Shown: piece after piece, positions 22,637 to 33,844 of the stretch
How positions within the stretch are numbered: the stretch's first letter is position 1
Layout: each line of letters starts with the position of its first letter
Source of the DNA: Tupaia tana
Lineage: Eukaryota > Chordata > Mammalia > Scandentia > Tupaiidae
Direction of reading: 5' to 3'
NCBI GenBank assembly: GCA_026018925.1
Contig: JAKSZU010000009.1
Location: 82,825,407-82,889,406 of the forward strand
Length of the DNA stretch: 64,000 bases
Notes under the pieces: model-generated
What the model saw: only the letters and a program-made list of their open reading frames with translations
What the model was told of the DNA's origin: nothing
Database searches by the model: none
Position numbers and translations under genes: made by a program

Positions 22637-25600
22637 CTACCAACCGAGTTTTGTATGCTGAAGGCCCAGTTATCAGTGGGACATCTTCCTTTCTCTGAAA
22701 ATGCCTAGATGGCAGGAACCATGGAGCTGTCTGTGTCTTGAAGAAGGCAAATTCTGTCCCTTCTGCATCTCCTGGGTTGAGAGGGGTAGAGGGAATTATT
22801 AAGATAAAAGGCTAGGTAGGAGGGGCCAAAGGTCCATGTCATATGCCTCACCTTAAAAGATTCTAAAAAGCAAAAATTAAAAAAAGAGAGAGAGAGAGGA
22901 CAGAGACAGAGGTAGAGAGAGACAAAGACAAATAGAGGCAGGAGACTTGAAAGGCGTCTTCCTACCACCCGAGTGTTGTATGCTGGAGGCTCAGTTATAA
23001 ATGGGACATCTTCATTTCTCCTAAAATGCCTAGATGGAAGGAGCCATGGAGCTATCTGTCTCTTGCCGAAATCCCATTCTGTCCCCGTAGGCCTAGGTGG
23101 GTTGGGAGGGTAAGAGGGAATAATTAACAAGATAAAGGACTAGGTAGGAGGTGCCAAAGGGCCCTGTAAAATGCTTCACCTTAAAAGATTATAAAAAGCA
23201 AAAATTTAAAAGAGAGAGAGAGAGAGAGGACAGAGACAGAAGTAGAGAGAGACAAAGACAGAAAGAGACAGAGGACTTTAAAGGGCTCTACTTACCAACT
23301 GAGTTTTGCCAGCTGGAAGCCCAGTAATCAGTGGGACATCTTCCTTGCTCACAAAATGCCTAGATGGCAGTAGCCATGGAGCTGTCTGTCCTTGAGGATG
23401 GCCCGTTCTGTCCCCTTCGGCCTAGGTGGGTTGGGAGGGTAAGAGGGAATAATTAACAAGATAAAGGACTAGGTAGGAGGGGCCAAAGGGCCCTGTAAAA
23501 TGCCTCACCTTAAAAGATTATAAAAAGCAAAAAATTAAAAAGAGGGAGAGAGAGAGGACAGAGACAGAGGTAGAGAGAGACAAAGACAGATAGAGACAGG
23601 AGACATGAAAGGGGTCTACCTACCACCCGAGTTTTGCATGCTGGAGGCCCAGTTTTCAGTGGGACATCTTCCTTTCTCACAAAATGCCCAGATGGCAGGA
23701 GCCATGGAGCTGTCTGTCCTTGAGGCAGGCCAGTTCTGTCCCCTTCTGCTTCAGCTGGGTTGGGAGGGGGAGAGGGAATTATTAACAAAATACTTTGGCT
23801 AAGTAGGAGGGGTCATAGGGCCCTGTAAAATGCCTCACCTTAAAATATTCTAAAAAGCAAAAATTAAAAAACAGCGAGAGAGAAGTCTGAGACAGAAGTA
23901 GAGAGAGACAAAGACAGATAGAGACAGGAGACTTGAAAGGGGTTTTCCTACCACACGGGTTTTTATGCTGGAGACCCAGTCATAAGTGGGACATATTCCT
24001 TTCTCCCAAAATACCTAGATGGCAGGAGCCATGGAGCTGCCTGTCTCTTGAAGAAGGCCCATTCTGTCCTCTTCTGCCTCTCCTGGGTTGGGAGGGGGAG
24101 AGGGAATTATTAACAACATAAAGGGCTAGGAAGGAGGGGCCAAAGGGCCCTGTATAATGCCTCCCCTTAAAGGATTCTAAAAAGCAAAAATTAAAAAAAT
24201 AGAGAGAGAGAATACAGAGACAGAGGTAGAGAGAGACAAATACAAATAGAGACAGGAGACTTGAAAGGGGTCTTTCTACCACACGAGTTTTGTATGCGGG
24301 AGGCCCAGTTATCAGTGGGACATCTTCCTTTCTCCCAAAATGACTAGATATCAGGAGGGGCCAAAGGGCCATGATAAATGAATCACCTTTAAAGATTCTA
24401 AAAAGCAAAAATTTTAAAAAGAAAGAGAGAAAGGACAGAGACAGAGGTAGAGAGAGTCAAAGACAGAGAGACACAGAAGACTTGAAAGGAGTCTACCTAC
24501 CACACAAGTTTTGTATACTGGAGTCCTAGTTACCAGTGGGACCTCTTCCTTTCTCCTAAACTGCCTAGATGGCAGGAGCCATGGAGATGTCTGTCCTTGA
24601 GGAAGGCCCTTTCTGTCCCCATCTGCTTCAGCTGGATTGCAAGGGGTAGAGGGAATTATTAAGAAGATAAAGAGCGAGGTAGGAGGGGCTCAAGGGCTCT
24701 GTAAAATGCATCACCTTAAAAGACTCTAAAAAGCAAAAATTAAAGAGAGAGAGAGAGAGAGAGAGAGGACAAAGACAGTGGTAGAGAGAGACAAAGCAAG
24801 ATAGAGAGACGAAACTTGAAAAGGGTCTTCCTACCACACAAGTTGTGTATGCGGGAGGCCCAGTTATCAGTGGGACATCTTCCTTTCTCCCAAAATGACT
24901 AGATATCAGGAGGGGCCAAAGGGACCCGAAAAATGCCTCACCTTTAAAGATTCTAAAAAGCAAAAATTAAACAAAGAAAGAGAGAAAGGACAGAGACAGA
25001 GGTAGAGAGAGACTAAGACAGAGAGAGGCAGGAGATTTGAAAGGAGTCCTCCTACCACATGAGCTTTGTATGCTGGAGGAACAGTTATCAGTGGGACATC
25101 TTCCTTTCTCCCAAAATGCCTAGATGGCAGGAGCCATGGAACTGTCTGTCTCTTGAGGAAGGCCCTTTCTGTTCCCTTCTGCCTCTCCTGGGTTGGGATG
25201 GGGAGAGGGAATTATTAACAAGATAAAGGGCTACGTAGGAGGGGCAAAAGGGCCCTGTAAAATGCCTCACCTTAAAAGATTGGAAAAATCCAAAATTAAA
25301 CAAAGAGAGACAGAGAGGACAGAGACAGAGGTAGAGAGATTCAAAGACAGATAGAGACAGGAGACTTGAAATGTGTCTTCCTACCATATGAGTTTTGTAT
25401 GCTGGAGGCCCAGTTATCAGTGGGACATCTTCTTTTCCACCAAAATTCCTAGATGGCAGGAGCCATGGAGCTGTCTGTCTCTTGAAGAAGGCCCGTTCTG
25501 TCCCTTTCTGCCTCTCCTGGTTTGGGAAGGGTAGAGGGAATTATTAACAATATAAAGGGCTTGTTAAGAGGGGCCTAAGGGCCCTGTAAAATGCCTCTCC

Positions 25601-25787
25601 ATAAAAGATTCTAAAAAGCAAAAATAAAAAAATATATAGAGAGAGGACAGAGACAGAGGTAGAGAGAGACAAAGACAGATATAGACAGGAGACTTGAAAG
25701 GGGTCTTCCTACCAAAGAGTTTTGTATGCTGGAGGCCCAGTTATCAGTGGGACATGTTCCTTTCTTTCAAAATGTCTTGATAGCAGG
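22637..25787. repeat. Satellite array continued, right of the provirus
   Basis: The same ~326-bp monomer resumes in phase after the target duplication and runs to a SINE. Two units near 24341 and 24897 are short, lacking the part between AAATGACTAGATATCAGGAGG and GGCCAAAGGG. They share that lesion with a unit at 13601 on the other side of the provirus. The unit at 23270-23400 pairs with the one at 15380-15500 (both have AACTGAGTTTTGCC and CTTGCTCACAAAATG). Confidence 0.93.
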
Positions 25788-26071
25788 GGAACCAGCAGTT
25801 AGCGTAATGGCTATGTCGCTGGACTCCCATGTAGTCGACCGCGGTTCGCGTCTCGGACCCGGTGGCTTACAACTCACGCCGGGCGCGTGTGCGTGCGTGC
25901 CCAAGATCCCGAGAGGAGAGTGGAGGAGAAGGGATTGCGGCGTGACCATCCCCCCTGGGGGGTGATTTCTCGCTTTCTGTCTCTATGTCTCTCTCTGTCT
26001 GTCTGGCGAGCACACGCGCCCTATAGCAAAAAAAAAAAAAAAAAAAAAAAAACCTCTCCAAAAAAAAAAAA
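25788..26071 (+). mobile_element. Young tRNA-derived SINE inserted in satellite
   Basis: A full-length copy flanked by a perfect 19-bp duplication AAAATGTCTTGATAGCAGG (25769-25787 and 26072-26090). The head reads CCAGCAGTTAGCGTAATGG (A-box-like) and GCGGTTCGCGTC (B-box-like), so it is a pol III type SINE. The body contains CCCCCCTGGGGGG and a CT/GT-rich stretch. The tail is a long A-run, then CCTCTCC, then a second A-run. High CpG content and the intact duplication indicate a recent insertion, probably mobilised by L1. Confidence 0.9.
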
Positions 26072-26505
26072 AAAATGTCTTGATAGCAGGAGCCATGGAG
26101 CTGTGTGTTCTTGAAGAAGGCCAGTTCTGTCTCCTTCTGCCTCTCCTGGGTTGGGAGGGGGAGAGGGAATTATTAACAAGATAAAGGCCTACATAGGAGT
26201 GGCCAAATGGCCCTGTAAAATGCCTCACCTTAAAAGAATTTAAAAAGCAAAAATTAAAAAGGAGAGAGAGAGAGGACAGGGACAGAGATAGAGAGAGATA
26301 AAGACAGATAGAGACAGGGAGACTTGAAAGGGGTCTTCCTACCTCATGAGTTTTGTATGCTGGAGGCCCAGTTATCACTGGGACATCTTCTTTTCTCCCA
26401 AAATGCCTAGATGGCAGGAGCCATGGAGCTGTCTGTCTCTTGAAGAAGTCCCATTCTGCCCCCTTCTGCCTCTCCGTTGTTGCTAGGGGGAGAGGGAATT
26501 ATTAA
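26072..26505. repeat. Satellite array segment between two SINEs
   Basis: About 1.3 monomers in the same orientation as the rest of the array. Confidence 0.92.
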
Positions 26506-26773
26506 TTTATTTCTTTTTTTTTTAGAGAGGTTTTTTGCTATAGGGAACGTGCGTTCATCAGACAGAGAGCAACAGAAAGACAGAAAGCAAGAAATCACCC
26601 ACCAGGGGGAATGGCCATGCTGCAATCCCTTCTACTCCATTCTCCTCTCAGGATCTTGCGCATGCACGCACACGCGCCCGGAATGAGTTTCAGCCACCGG
26701 GTCCAGGACTCGAACCACAGTCGACTACTTTGGACTCCAGGGACATAGCCATTACGCTAACTGCTGGTCCCAA
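26506..26773 (-). mobile_element. tRNA-derived SINE in satellite, opposite orientation
   Basis: Antisense copy: a poly(T)/AGAGAGG end at about 26512 and the tRNA-like head at 26700-26773, ending CTGCTGGTCCC. It is flanked by the 18-bp duplication GGGAGAGGGAATTATTAA (26488-26505 and 26774-26791), which is satellite sequence. It forms an inverted pair with the SINE at 25788. Confidence 0.9.
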
Positions 26774-27738
26774 GGGAGAGGGAATTATTAACAAGATAAA
26801 GGGCTAGGTAGGAGGGGCCAAAGGGCCCTGTAGAGGTAGACACCCGAGTGTTGTATGCTGGAGGCTCAGTTATAAATGGGACATCTTCCTTTCTCCTAAA
26901 ATGCCTAGATGGAAGGAGCCATGGAGCTATCTGTCTCTTGACGAAGTCCCGTTCTGTCCCCTTTGGCCTAGCTGGGTTGGGAGGGTAAGAGGGGATAATT
27001 AACAAGATAAACGGCTAGGTAGGAGGGCCAAAGGGCCCTGTAAAATGCCTCACCTTAAAAGATTCGAAAAAGCAAACATTAAAGAAAGAGAGAGAGTGGA
27101 CAGAGACAGAGGTAGAGAGAGACAAAGACAGATAGGGACAGGAGACTTGAAAGGGGTCTTTCTACCTCACTTGTTTTGTATGCTGGAGGCCCAGTTATCA
27201 GTGAGACATCTTCCTTTCTCCCAAAATGGCTACATGGCAGGAGCCATGAATCTGTCTGTCTCTTGAAGAAGGCCCATTCTGTCTCCTTCTGCTTTTCCTG
27301 GGTTGGGAGGGCGAGAGGGAATTATTGAAAAGATAAAGGGCTAGGTAGGAGGGGCCAAAGGGCCCTGTAAAATGCCTCACCTTAAAAGATTTAAAAAGCA
27401 AAAATTAAAAAAGAGAGAGAGAGAGGACATAGACAGAGGTAGAGAGAGACAAAGACAGATAGAGACAGGAGACTTGAAAGGGGTCTTCCTACTACACAAG
27501 TTATGTATGCTGGAGGCCCAGTTATCAGTGGGACATCTTCCTTTCTCCCAAAGTGGCTAGATGGCTGGAGCCATGGAGCTGTCTGTCTCTTCAAGAAGGC
27601 CCGTTCTGTCTCCTTCTGCCTCTCCACACGAGTTTTGTATGCTGGAGGCCCAGTTATCAGTGGGACATCCTCCTTTCTCCCAAAATGGCTAGATAGCAGG
27701 AGCCATGGAGCTGTCTGTCTCTTGAAGAATGCCCGTTC
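26774..27738. repeat. Right end of the satellite array
   Basis: The last monomers are irregular. One jumps at about 26832 from the GGGCCCTGTA block to the CCCGAGTG block, dropping the purine tract. Another breaks at 27625 back to the CACGAGTTTTGTATGC block. The array ends within a unit at about 27738, after GAATGCCCGTTCT; the DNA beyond is unrelated. Confidence 0.9.
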
Positions 27739-28249
27739 TCAAGCCTGGCTTCTTTCAGACTTTCCCACAAACTATGAAATCTTGAGAATGCAAGATTCCA
27801 AGTCACCTCTCTTCAATATTCATCTGTCTTTCTCACCCAATAGTATTTGTCATGTCCTTAAAATTGTGCAATCCTAAATGTGTATATTATTCAGTTTTTC
27901 AGGCTTTTATAATCAATTATTCCACAAGCACTTGCACGAGAGAAACATATAAACCCTGTGTGTGCCCATCTGGGGCTTGAGGACACCTGCCAGAGCATAG
28001 AAATATCCTGTGAACTGTGTTATATTGCCATCTGGAAATGGAAGCAAAGAAGTATAAGATCTATAGTTCCAGCAGAGCCCCAGATAGTATGAATGGTTAA
28101 AAGTTTCATTTTTCATGCATCACATATAATATAATGATAATGTCCAGTTTTATGTCCTGTAGAAAATAAAGTCAAAGTGGATTTTTATTCTGAAAATCAA
28201 ATAGTAGGAATTGGTATTTTTCTTCCCTACAGGCATCAAGGCCACCCAG
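27739..28249. other. Non-repetitive stretch, no gene recognised
   Basis: AT-rich DNA right of the satellite. Open frames here are short and show no protein family. Nothing else seen. Confidence 0.5.
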
Positions 28250-28385
28250 GTTTTGTGCCATTGTCTTACTGAGTGGTCTTGGGCAAGCAGTTTCTTCTAT
28301 GTAGACCTAATTTTTGCCATCTATAACATGAGAGAGTTAGAATAAATTATCTCTAGGTCCCTATAGTTCTGACAGTCTCTTGTCT
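28250..28385 (+). mobile_element. MIR SINE relic
   Basis: GTGGTCTTGGGCAAGC followed by a pyrimidine-rich step, CCATCTATAACATGAGA and GAATAAATTATCTC is the conserved core order of an ancient mammalian MIR. Heavily diverged. Confidence 0.65.
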
Positions 28386-28702
28386 TACATAAGTTTACCT
28401 AAGCAAACTATGGCTCTGTCATTTTATTGATCTTAGCAAATTATTCTGAAGTAAGCAATTTAAATGCTCCAAACTACTCCTTCCCTTATGCTCCTCAAAA
28501 ATATGATTTAAGAGGCAAATCAACATATTAAAGGTTTTGTAAATTCAGTCTAAGAAGTATGATCAGCAGTGTTCTTATTGACTTTCTCCTTAGAATTTTG
28601 CCACAGTTACCTGCCACTGATGGCATCTAAGTTTAAATTTAACTCCCTAGAATTCCTTTCCAATTTTTTTGGCTTATATTTTTTTCTTAATTTCTTTTTC
28701 TA

Positions 28703-28871
28703 ATTATTATTTAACTTTATTTATTTATTTTAATTTGACAAGAAAGGAACAGAGTGAGAGAAAGAGAATTGGGGGAGAGTAAGAAAGCAAGCTACCAGGT
28801 CCAGGACTCAAACTGTGGTCCGTCATGTGGGAAACCAGTGCCCTTAACCATCACAACACGTGCCAGCCCCT
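28703..28871 (-). mobile_element. Old tRNA-derived SINE, antisense
   Basis: A T-rich/TTTATTTA tail, a GAGAGAAAGAG stretch, then ACCAGGTCCAGGACTCAAACTG (antisense B box) and a head ending GTGCCAGCCCCTT. It is a diverged relative of the younger SINEs here, with a shorter body. Confidence 0.7.
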
Positions 28872-29734
28872 TAGCTTGCTTTTTAAATAAACTATTCTAC
28901 TCGTCATCGCTAAAATAATTTTACATTTTCTTACCTCCACTTCCATAATCTCCCTTATACTGATCCTATCTATCCTTATGAAAACTACCCTAACAAATGC
29001 AACATTAGGGGGGTGTCAGAGTAAGGACTTCCTGAAACTATTTTTCTTAAAAGCAATAGTAACAGTGGAAAAAATTATCAATACTAACATTTCAGAGTAA
29101 AATCTCTGAAAAATCTCTCTGGAGATTTTTTAAAATATTGAAGCGATATCAAGGGCATTTACTAAAGGAAAACAACCAAATCTCAGAATAGTGAGCTTTG
29201 TGGACCTATGCCCATCTTCATCTATACAATTCTGTGGTAGCTGTGATAACTAACTGCCTGAAATCATGGTATAAAACCATTATCCTGACTGTCACCAGAA
29301 GGATCAGGATGAGGTTGCAGTTCTTTCAAAGCCCTAGTTTTGGAGAGTTCTGATTATTTGACCTGTCTGGCACTTCCTGGGAAAGCCCCACTCAGAAGAC
29401 TTTATTTGACCTGGTTCAGAGCTCTCCCAGTTCACACAGCCTTTCCTGAGGGCTTTTGTTGAATATAATCAGTGTCTATTGTTTAACATTGTAGGTGCCT
29501 GAGGCAGAAAATTAGTTGGGAGACTCTTCATCCCTTTAGATGCTATTTGTTAAGTTGTAGTATAGTTTCTGTCCTTGCAGGAGTACCCAGCCTTTGGGGG
29601 ACTCTAGGAAGTGGGACTGGTTAGGGAGCAGAAACACAGGTGGATCTCAGGCTGGCAGGAACTTAACTGTTAATGGAAATCATGTTAGAAAAAGCAAATT
29701 TGAGAGATTTTCTTATTCAAGTTTAAAATGGGTT
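28872..29734. other. Intergenic DNA, no gene recognised
   Basis: Single-copy-looking sequence. I see no open frame with family resemblance and no repeat I can name. Confidence 0.45.
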
Positions 29735-29905
29735 GTAAAGCAGTGGAGACAACTCCCAACATCAACAACACATTTGACCCAGGAAAATACAATGCTGTGG
29801 TGGTTCAAGAAGTTTTTCAAAGGAGATGAAAGCCTCGAAGATGAGGAGTGTAGTGGCCAGACATTAGAAGATGACAATGATCAACTGGGAGCAATCATAG
29901 TGATG
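29735..29905 (+). pseudogene. Mariner (Hsmar1-like) transposase fragment
   Basis: One open frame across this stretch reads WFKKFFKGDESLEDEE followed by CSGQTLEDDNDQLGA. This is the second helix-turn-helix region and linker of mariner transposases of the Hsmar1/SETMAR type. The catalytic DDD domain and terminal inverted repeats are absent; the sequence is cut at about 29935 by ERV-like DNA. It is a fossil DNA transposon. Confidence 0.8.
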
Positions 29906-29934
29906 TGGGCAGCTGTACCATTCCTCTTCATGGT

Positions 29935-30300
29935 GTAAAGATATCCCTCCAGAACTCACAATAACCCAAGGCCATCTGTTTAATTACTGACACTCCCAGG
30001 CCTCTTATAAGCCTCTATCTTTCTCCCTTTGAAGTGATAAAAGCAACCTGAGACCTTGAGGAGCCAGACACCCCACTTATCTAACCCTTTCTTTTCTAAA
30101 GTAAATTTTGAGCTTCTTCCTGATAGGATACCCTTAGCCTGCTAGAGCTCCCCTTCCCTCAAACTTCCTGGATAAAAGACTGTGCTTAATCCACACAGGG
30201 GGCCTGAGATTCAGAGTGGTAACTCCTCCATGCCCACTATCGAAAAATAAAGAGTTGTTCTTATTTCTCTGGAGGGCTGCAGAGAATTACCGGTAATTTG
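29935..30300 (+). repeat. Probable 5' LTR of an old class I ERV
   Basis: It starts TGTAAAGATATCC, contains a TATA-like GGATAAAAGAC (about 30170) and AATAAAGAGTTGTTC (30247), an LTR-like U3-R-U5 order, and is followed by an ERV leader and gag remnants. The right border is uncertain, no second LTR was found, and no clear primer site is left. Confidence 0.55.
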
Positions 30301-30580
30301 GTAAACTCTGGTGATCTGTAGGGTCCATCAGTTAGTCCCACTCGGTATGAGTGGAAGAGGATACCCATACGCTCTCCTTTGCTCATAGGACTGGTAGTCA
30401 GAACTCATCTGTCTTTGGTTGGTCTGTGGCCAATTTTGGTAATTTGGTATTTGTTGGAGAGCCCATCAGTTAGTCCTACTCAGTATGAGTGGAAGAGGAG
30501 ACCCATACACTCTTCTTCAGTTGTTGAACCAGCAGTCAGGGTTCGTTTTGTCTTTGGTTGGTGTGGGGAGGGAATGCATA
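30292..30580 (+). repeat. 138-bp tandem duplication in old ERV leader
   Basis: CATCAGTTAGTCC, then CGGTATGAGTGGAAGAGGA or CAGTATGAGTGGAAGAGGA, occurs at 30326 and again at 30464, and the following sequence to TGTCTTTGGTTGGT also matches. The two copies differ at many sites, so the duplication is old. Confidence 0.75.
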
Positions 30581-31502
30581 ACCTCTGAGTGAATGTGAGT
30601 GTGACGAGTGAATGTGTTTGTGATCCCACCGTGCATTGCACCATGGGATATGAGTGGGTCTGTACTGTGTTTCCATGAAGGCTAAATGGAAATATTACAC
30701 ACAGAGGGCTCCCTTCCCTTTCTACATGTGCAATACGATGGGGGTTCAATATCCAATTGCCTGTTTCCAGGGACACACCCAAAGTCCGTGAGGGACACGA
30801 CCAGACAGACACCTGGATGGTCTCCCCTTCATGCAGGGACACCCATCCTTTGTTTGTTTTGTGACACTGCTCATGGGAGGGGGGACACAAGGACAGTTTG
30901 GAGGGCTTTCCATGTAGAGGTGAATAGGCAGAGTAGCTGTCCGGTTGCAAGTTTTGTCCCCAGAAGCTGGGACATAAGTTCCTCTCAACTGTTACAAAAG
31001 ACGTCCTCCCAGCACCCGTCTTGACTCTCCTACAAAGGCTTCCCCTGCAGAGTGAAACCTGTCCACTCTGCCTGGGAAAGGAGAGGGATGGAACAGTCTC
31101 TACCTAGACCACCTTCCCTCATCGATTAGTGCAACTGATGTCCGTTCCCTTTTCCTTCTCCACTCCACTTGTCATCTGTCACAGGAGTATCCCCCTTTAG
31201 CAACCGTTGGAGGATTGAGAAGAGGGACCCCAGAGATAAACCACTGTGATCTTCCTGATTGCAGACCTTGGTTGAGGTCCCCCTGAAAAGTTCAACAAGC
31301 TTATTGCCTACACTGCCTTACCTTTAAACAGCGGCCCTGGGAGAACACTGGCTTCCAAACCTCTGGACTAAGACCTACCCCCAGAGACTGCCATACCTCT
31401 AGAGTCTGTTAATCAAGCACTTCCTCCAACCTGTGATTTCCTGTGCCCTTTTGGAAATGTAGGCATTTAATAACTGGTTGAGTCAGAGAAATTCAGGATA
31501 CA

Positions 31503-32410
31503 ATGGGAAAACCTCATCCAAATCTTCCAAGCCCACTGCATTGGATTGTATGCTGACCAACTTTAAAAAGGGTTTCTCTGGTGATTATGCAGTTAAACTG
31601 AAACCAGAGAGGTGGTGAGCTCTGTGTGAAGTTGAATGGCCCTGTTTTAAGGTGGGCTGGCCATCAGAAGGAACTTTACATCTGCCCACAGTATGGGCCA
31701 TATATAATACCATTGTCGACACCCCAGGCCATCCCCACCAGTTTTTTTATGCTGACTCTGGCTGCAAATCACTGAAGTCCTTCTGCCTTGGGAGCAGATT
31801 TACATCAGAGGGAAAAATTCAATGTACTATTCTGGCCACCTGCATCATGCCTGCTTCTGGCCAAAAGAAGCCCAAAGCTCAGGCCCCTATTTTGCAAGGA
31901 CTTCCTGAAAAGGAGCCATTAGCAGGTCCACCCCCATACCTGTCCTGGCTGGGCCAATGATCAAAACTTCAACCCCATGTGTCTCACCAGAGCCAGGGGA
32001 GGAGCAGTTAGAACTGCCTGAGGGACCAGTGGCAGCCCCACCTGCTCAGAGGAGAGATCACTTGCAGTCTTGAATTCCACATCCTGGATCATCTTCACCC
32101 ACTGTCCCCTGGTGAGCCACTGAAGCTGAGAGCAACCTCACTCACCAGATGTCCTTGCGAGAAACCCAACCCTCCCATAGGCACAGACAGGGCTATTATG
32201 GAGGGCAGAGCAACTCTATATTACCAACCCTTTACCACAACTGACTTGCTTAATTGGAAACACCAAAGGCCCAGGCTCCTGCATCAGGCTAAAAAGCTAC
32301 TATCATGGGAGCCACTGGAAACACCTGAACCCAGCCAGCCCTTTTTTGCAGGCAAGAAGTGCCAGTTAGGGGGACAATTGGTGACTCTCCAAGTTTTTGT
32401 ATCTGCCTGA
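31503..32410 (+). pseudogene. gag: Old class I ERV gag relic
   Basis: ATG at 31503 gives MGKPHP (myristoyl Gly at position 2). With frameshifts and stops, a matrix domain follows (KVGWPSEGTLHLPTVWAIYN) and a PPPYL late-domain-like motif near 31930. The capsid start, YYQPFTTTDLLNWK, is near 32220. The rest of capsid and the zinc knuckle are not recognisable. The layout matches the gag of the provirus at 16614 but the protein is far diverged, so this is a separate and much older family. Confidence 0.8.
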
Positions 32411-32684
32411 CTGTCTGGTCCCATTGCTGGGGAGGGACTTGCTAACTAAACTTAGAGAGCAAATCAGCTTTGACTGGTCTGGCTCCACTGCATTACCCTT
32501 CAGCCCTGCCCAAATCCTGACTGTGGCAATGCCCCAAAATGAGGAATGGTGAATGTTCACACCCAAGGGACCCAGTGGAAATGATGAGGCACTCTCTTCA
32601 CTTGCTAAAAACTTCCCTGCATTCAGGGTAGAGGGGACCCCAAGAGCTGCTCTAGCTCCTGTCCCAGGCTGGATACTGAGTCTC

Positions 32685-32757
32685 AACAAAGAGAAGAAAA
32701 AGAAGAAGAAGAAGAAGAGGAAGAGGAAGAGGAAGAGGAAGAGGGAAAGAAAAGAAG
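32685..32757 (+). repeat. (GAA)n/(GAG)n purine microsatellite
   Basis: AAG and AGG triplets repeat for about 70 bp inside the old ERV, at the place where gag would encode its charged Lys/Glu/Arg tract. It may have grown from that tract. Confidence 0.8.
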
Positions 32758-32884
32758 GCCCAAATCTGCCTTACCTAAGTGCAATTTTTGGAATTTGTTC
32801 TGACTAAAGGACATTGTGCACCTGGGCATGAACGAAAGCAAGTAGTATGCAGTTTGCCTCAGTCCACAACCTAGAAGGAATGAC

Positions 32885-33830
32885 ACGAATTCCTGGGAGC
32901 CTTGGGATTCTGTAGAATTTGGATCCCAGGTTTTGCTGAAAAGGCTAAGCCACTGTATGAGCTATTAAAGGGCCCAAAGGGAACCCCCTTTGAAATGGGA
33001 CACCACCAAGAGCAGACTTTCCAGGATTTTAAGGCAAGCCTCAAGAAAGCCCCAGCTTTAGACCTCCTACTCATCACTCGGAGTTCAATCTATTCGTATG
33101 TGAAAAAAGCCAGACAGCACTAGGAGTTCTGATTCAGTTCATTGGGCCTTGGAAGAGGCCTTTTGCCTATCTATCTATCTAAAAGACTGGACCCAGTGGC
33201 ACCTGGATGGTCCCCTTGCCTACGAGCTATCTTGCCATCTTGCCACTGTCGAGTTTATTAAAGAGGCAGACAAGTTAACCTTGGGCCAAGTGTCAATTCC
33301 TGGGGCCCCCATGTGGTGACCACACTGATGAATACAAGGTGATATAAATGGTTTGCCAGATATAGGATGGCCCACTACCAGGACCTATTGTTTGGAAATC
33401 CCCGATTAGACTTTCAGACTCTGTAGACACTCAATCCCACTAGCTTCCTCCTGGCCACATTGGGACTCCTTTTAGCAAAAGGAAAAACAGTCAAAAACAA
33501 GTAGGAGATCTAGTGATTGCTAGAGGCTGTTTGGGAGACAAAAAAAGTGGCAATTATCCATTGCAGTGGACACCAGAAGGGGGAGGACCCCATCTCCTTG
33601 GGAAACTGGCTGGCAGACCAGACAGCCAAGGCTGTGGCCAATCGAGCTCCAACTACAGTGGTTAAAATGTTGTCACTCACAGGCCTCCAAAAGCTCCCTA
33701 CCCACCCACCCCCATACTTCTGACGAACATCACTGGACAAAATCGGAGGGAGCAACCTGGAAGAAGATGGATGATAGAGACTGCCAGATAAAAGAATATG
33801 CACCAATACTTCACTGAGATGATAAATGGA
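32885..33830 (+). pseudogene. pol: Old class I ERV pol relic (RT end, RNase H)
   Basis: GFCRIWIPGFAEKAKPLYE is the RT connection region and matches the [11 protein letters not shown] motif of the younger provirus at about 19222. After several stops, RNase H remnants follow: DWTQWHLDG, EADKLTLGQ, and KVAIIHCSGHQKG near 33547 (compare [12 protein letters not shown] near 20200). Protease and most of RT are lost, since only about 475 bp separate the capsid relic from this segment. Integrase and env are not seen. Confidence 0.82.
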
Positions 33831-33844
33831 CAATCTAACTAATT

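Noticed and set aside
25788-25870. Possible tRNA gene from A- and B-box-like sequence
   Set aside because: It cannot form a clean cloverleaf by eye, and it is the head of a SINE with target duplication and poly(A).
30480-30950. 156-codon minus-strand open frame in the old ERV leader
   Set aside because: No family resemblance, and it lies over duplicated leader sequence; likely accidental.
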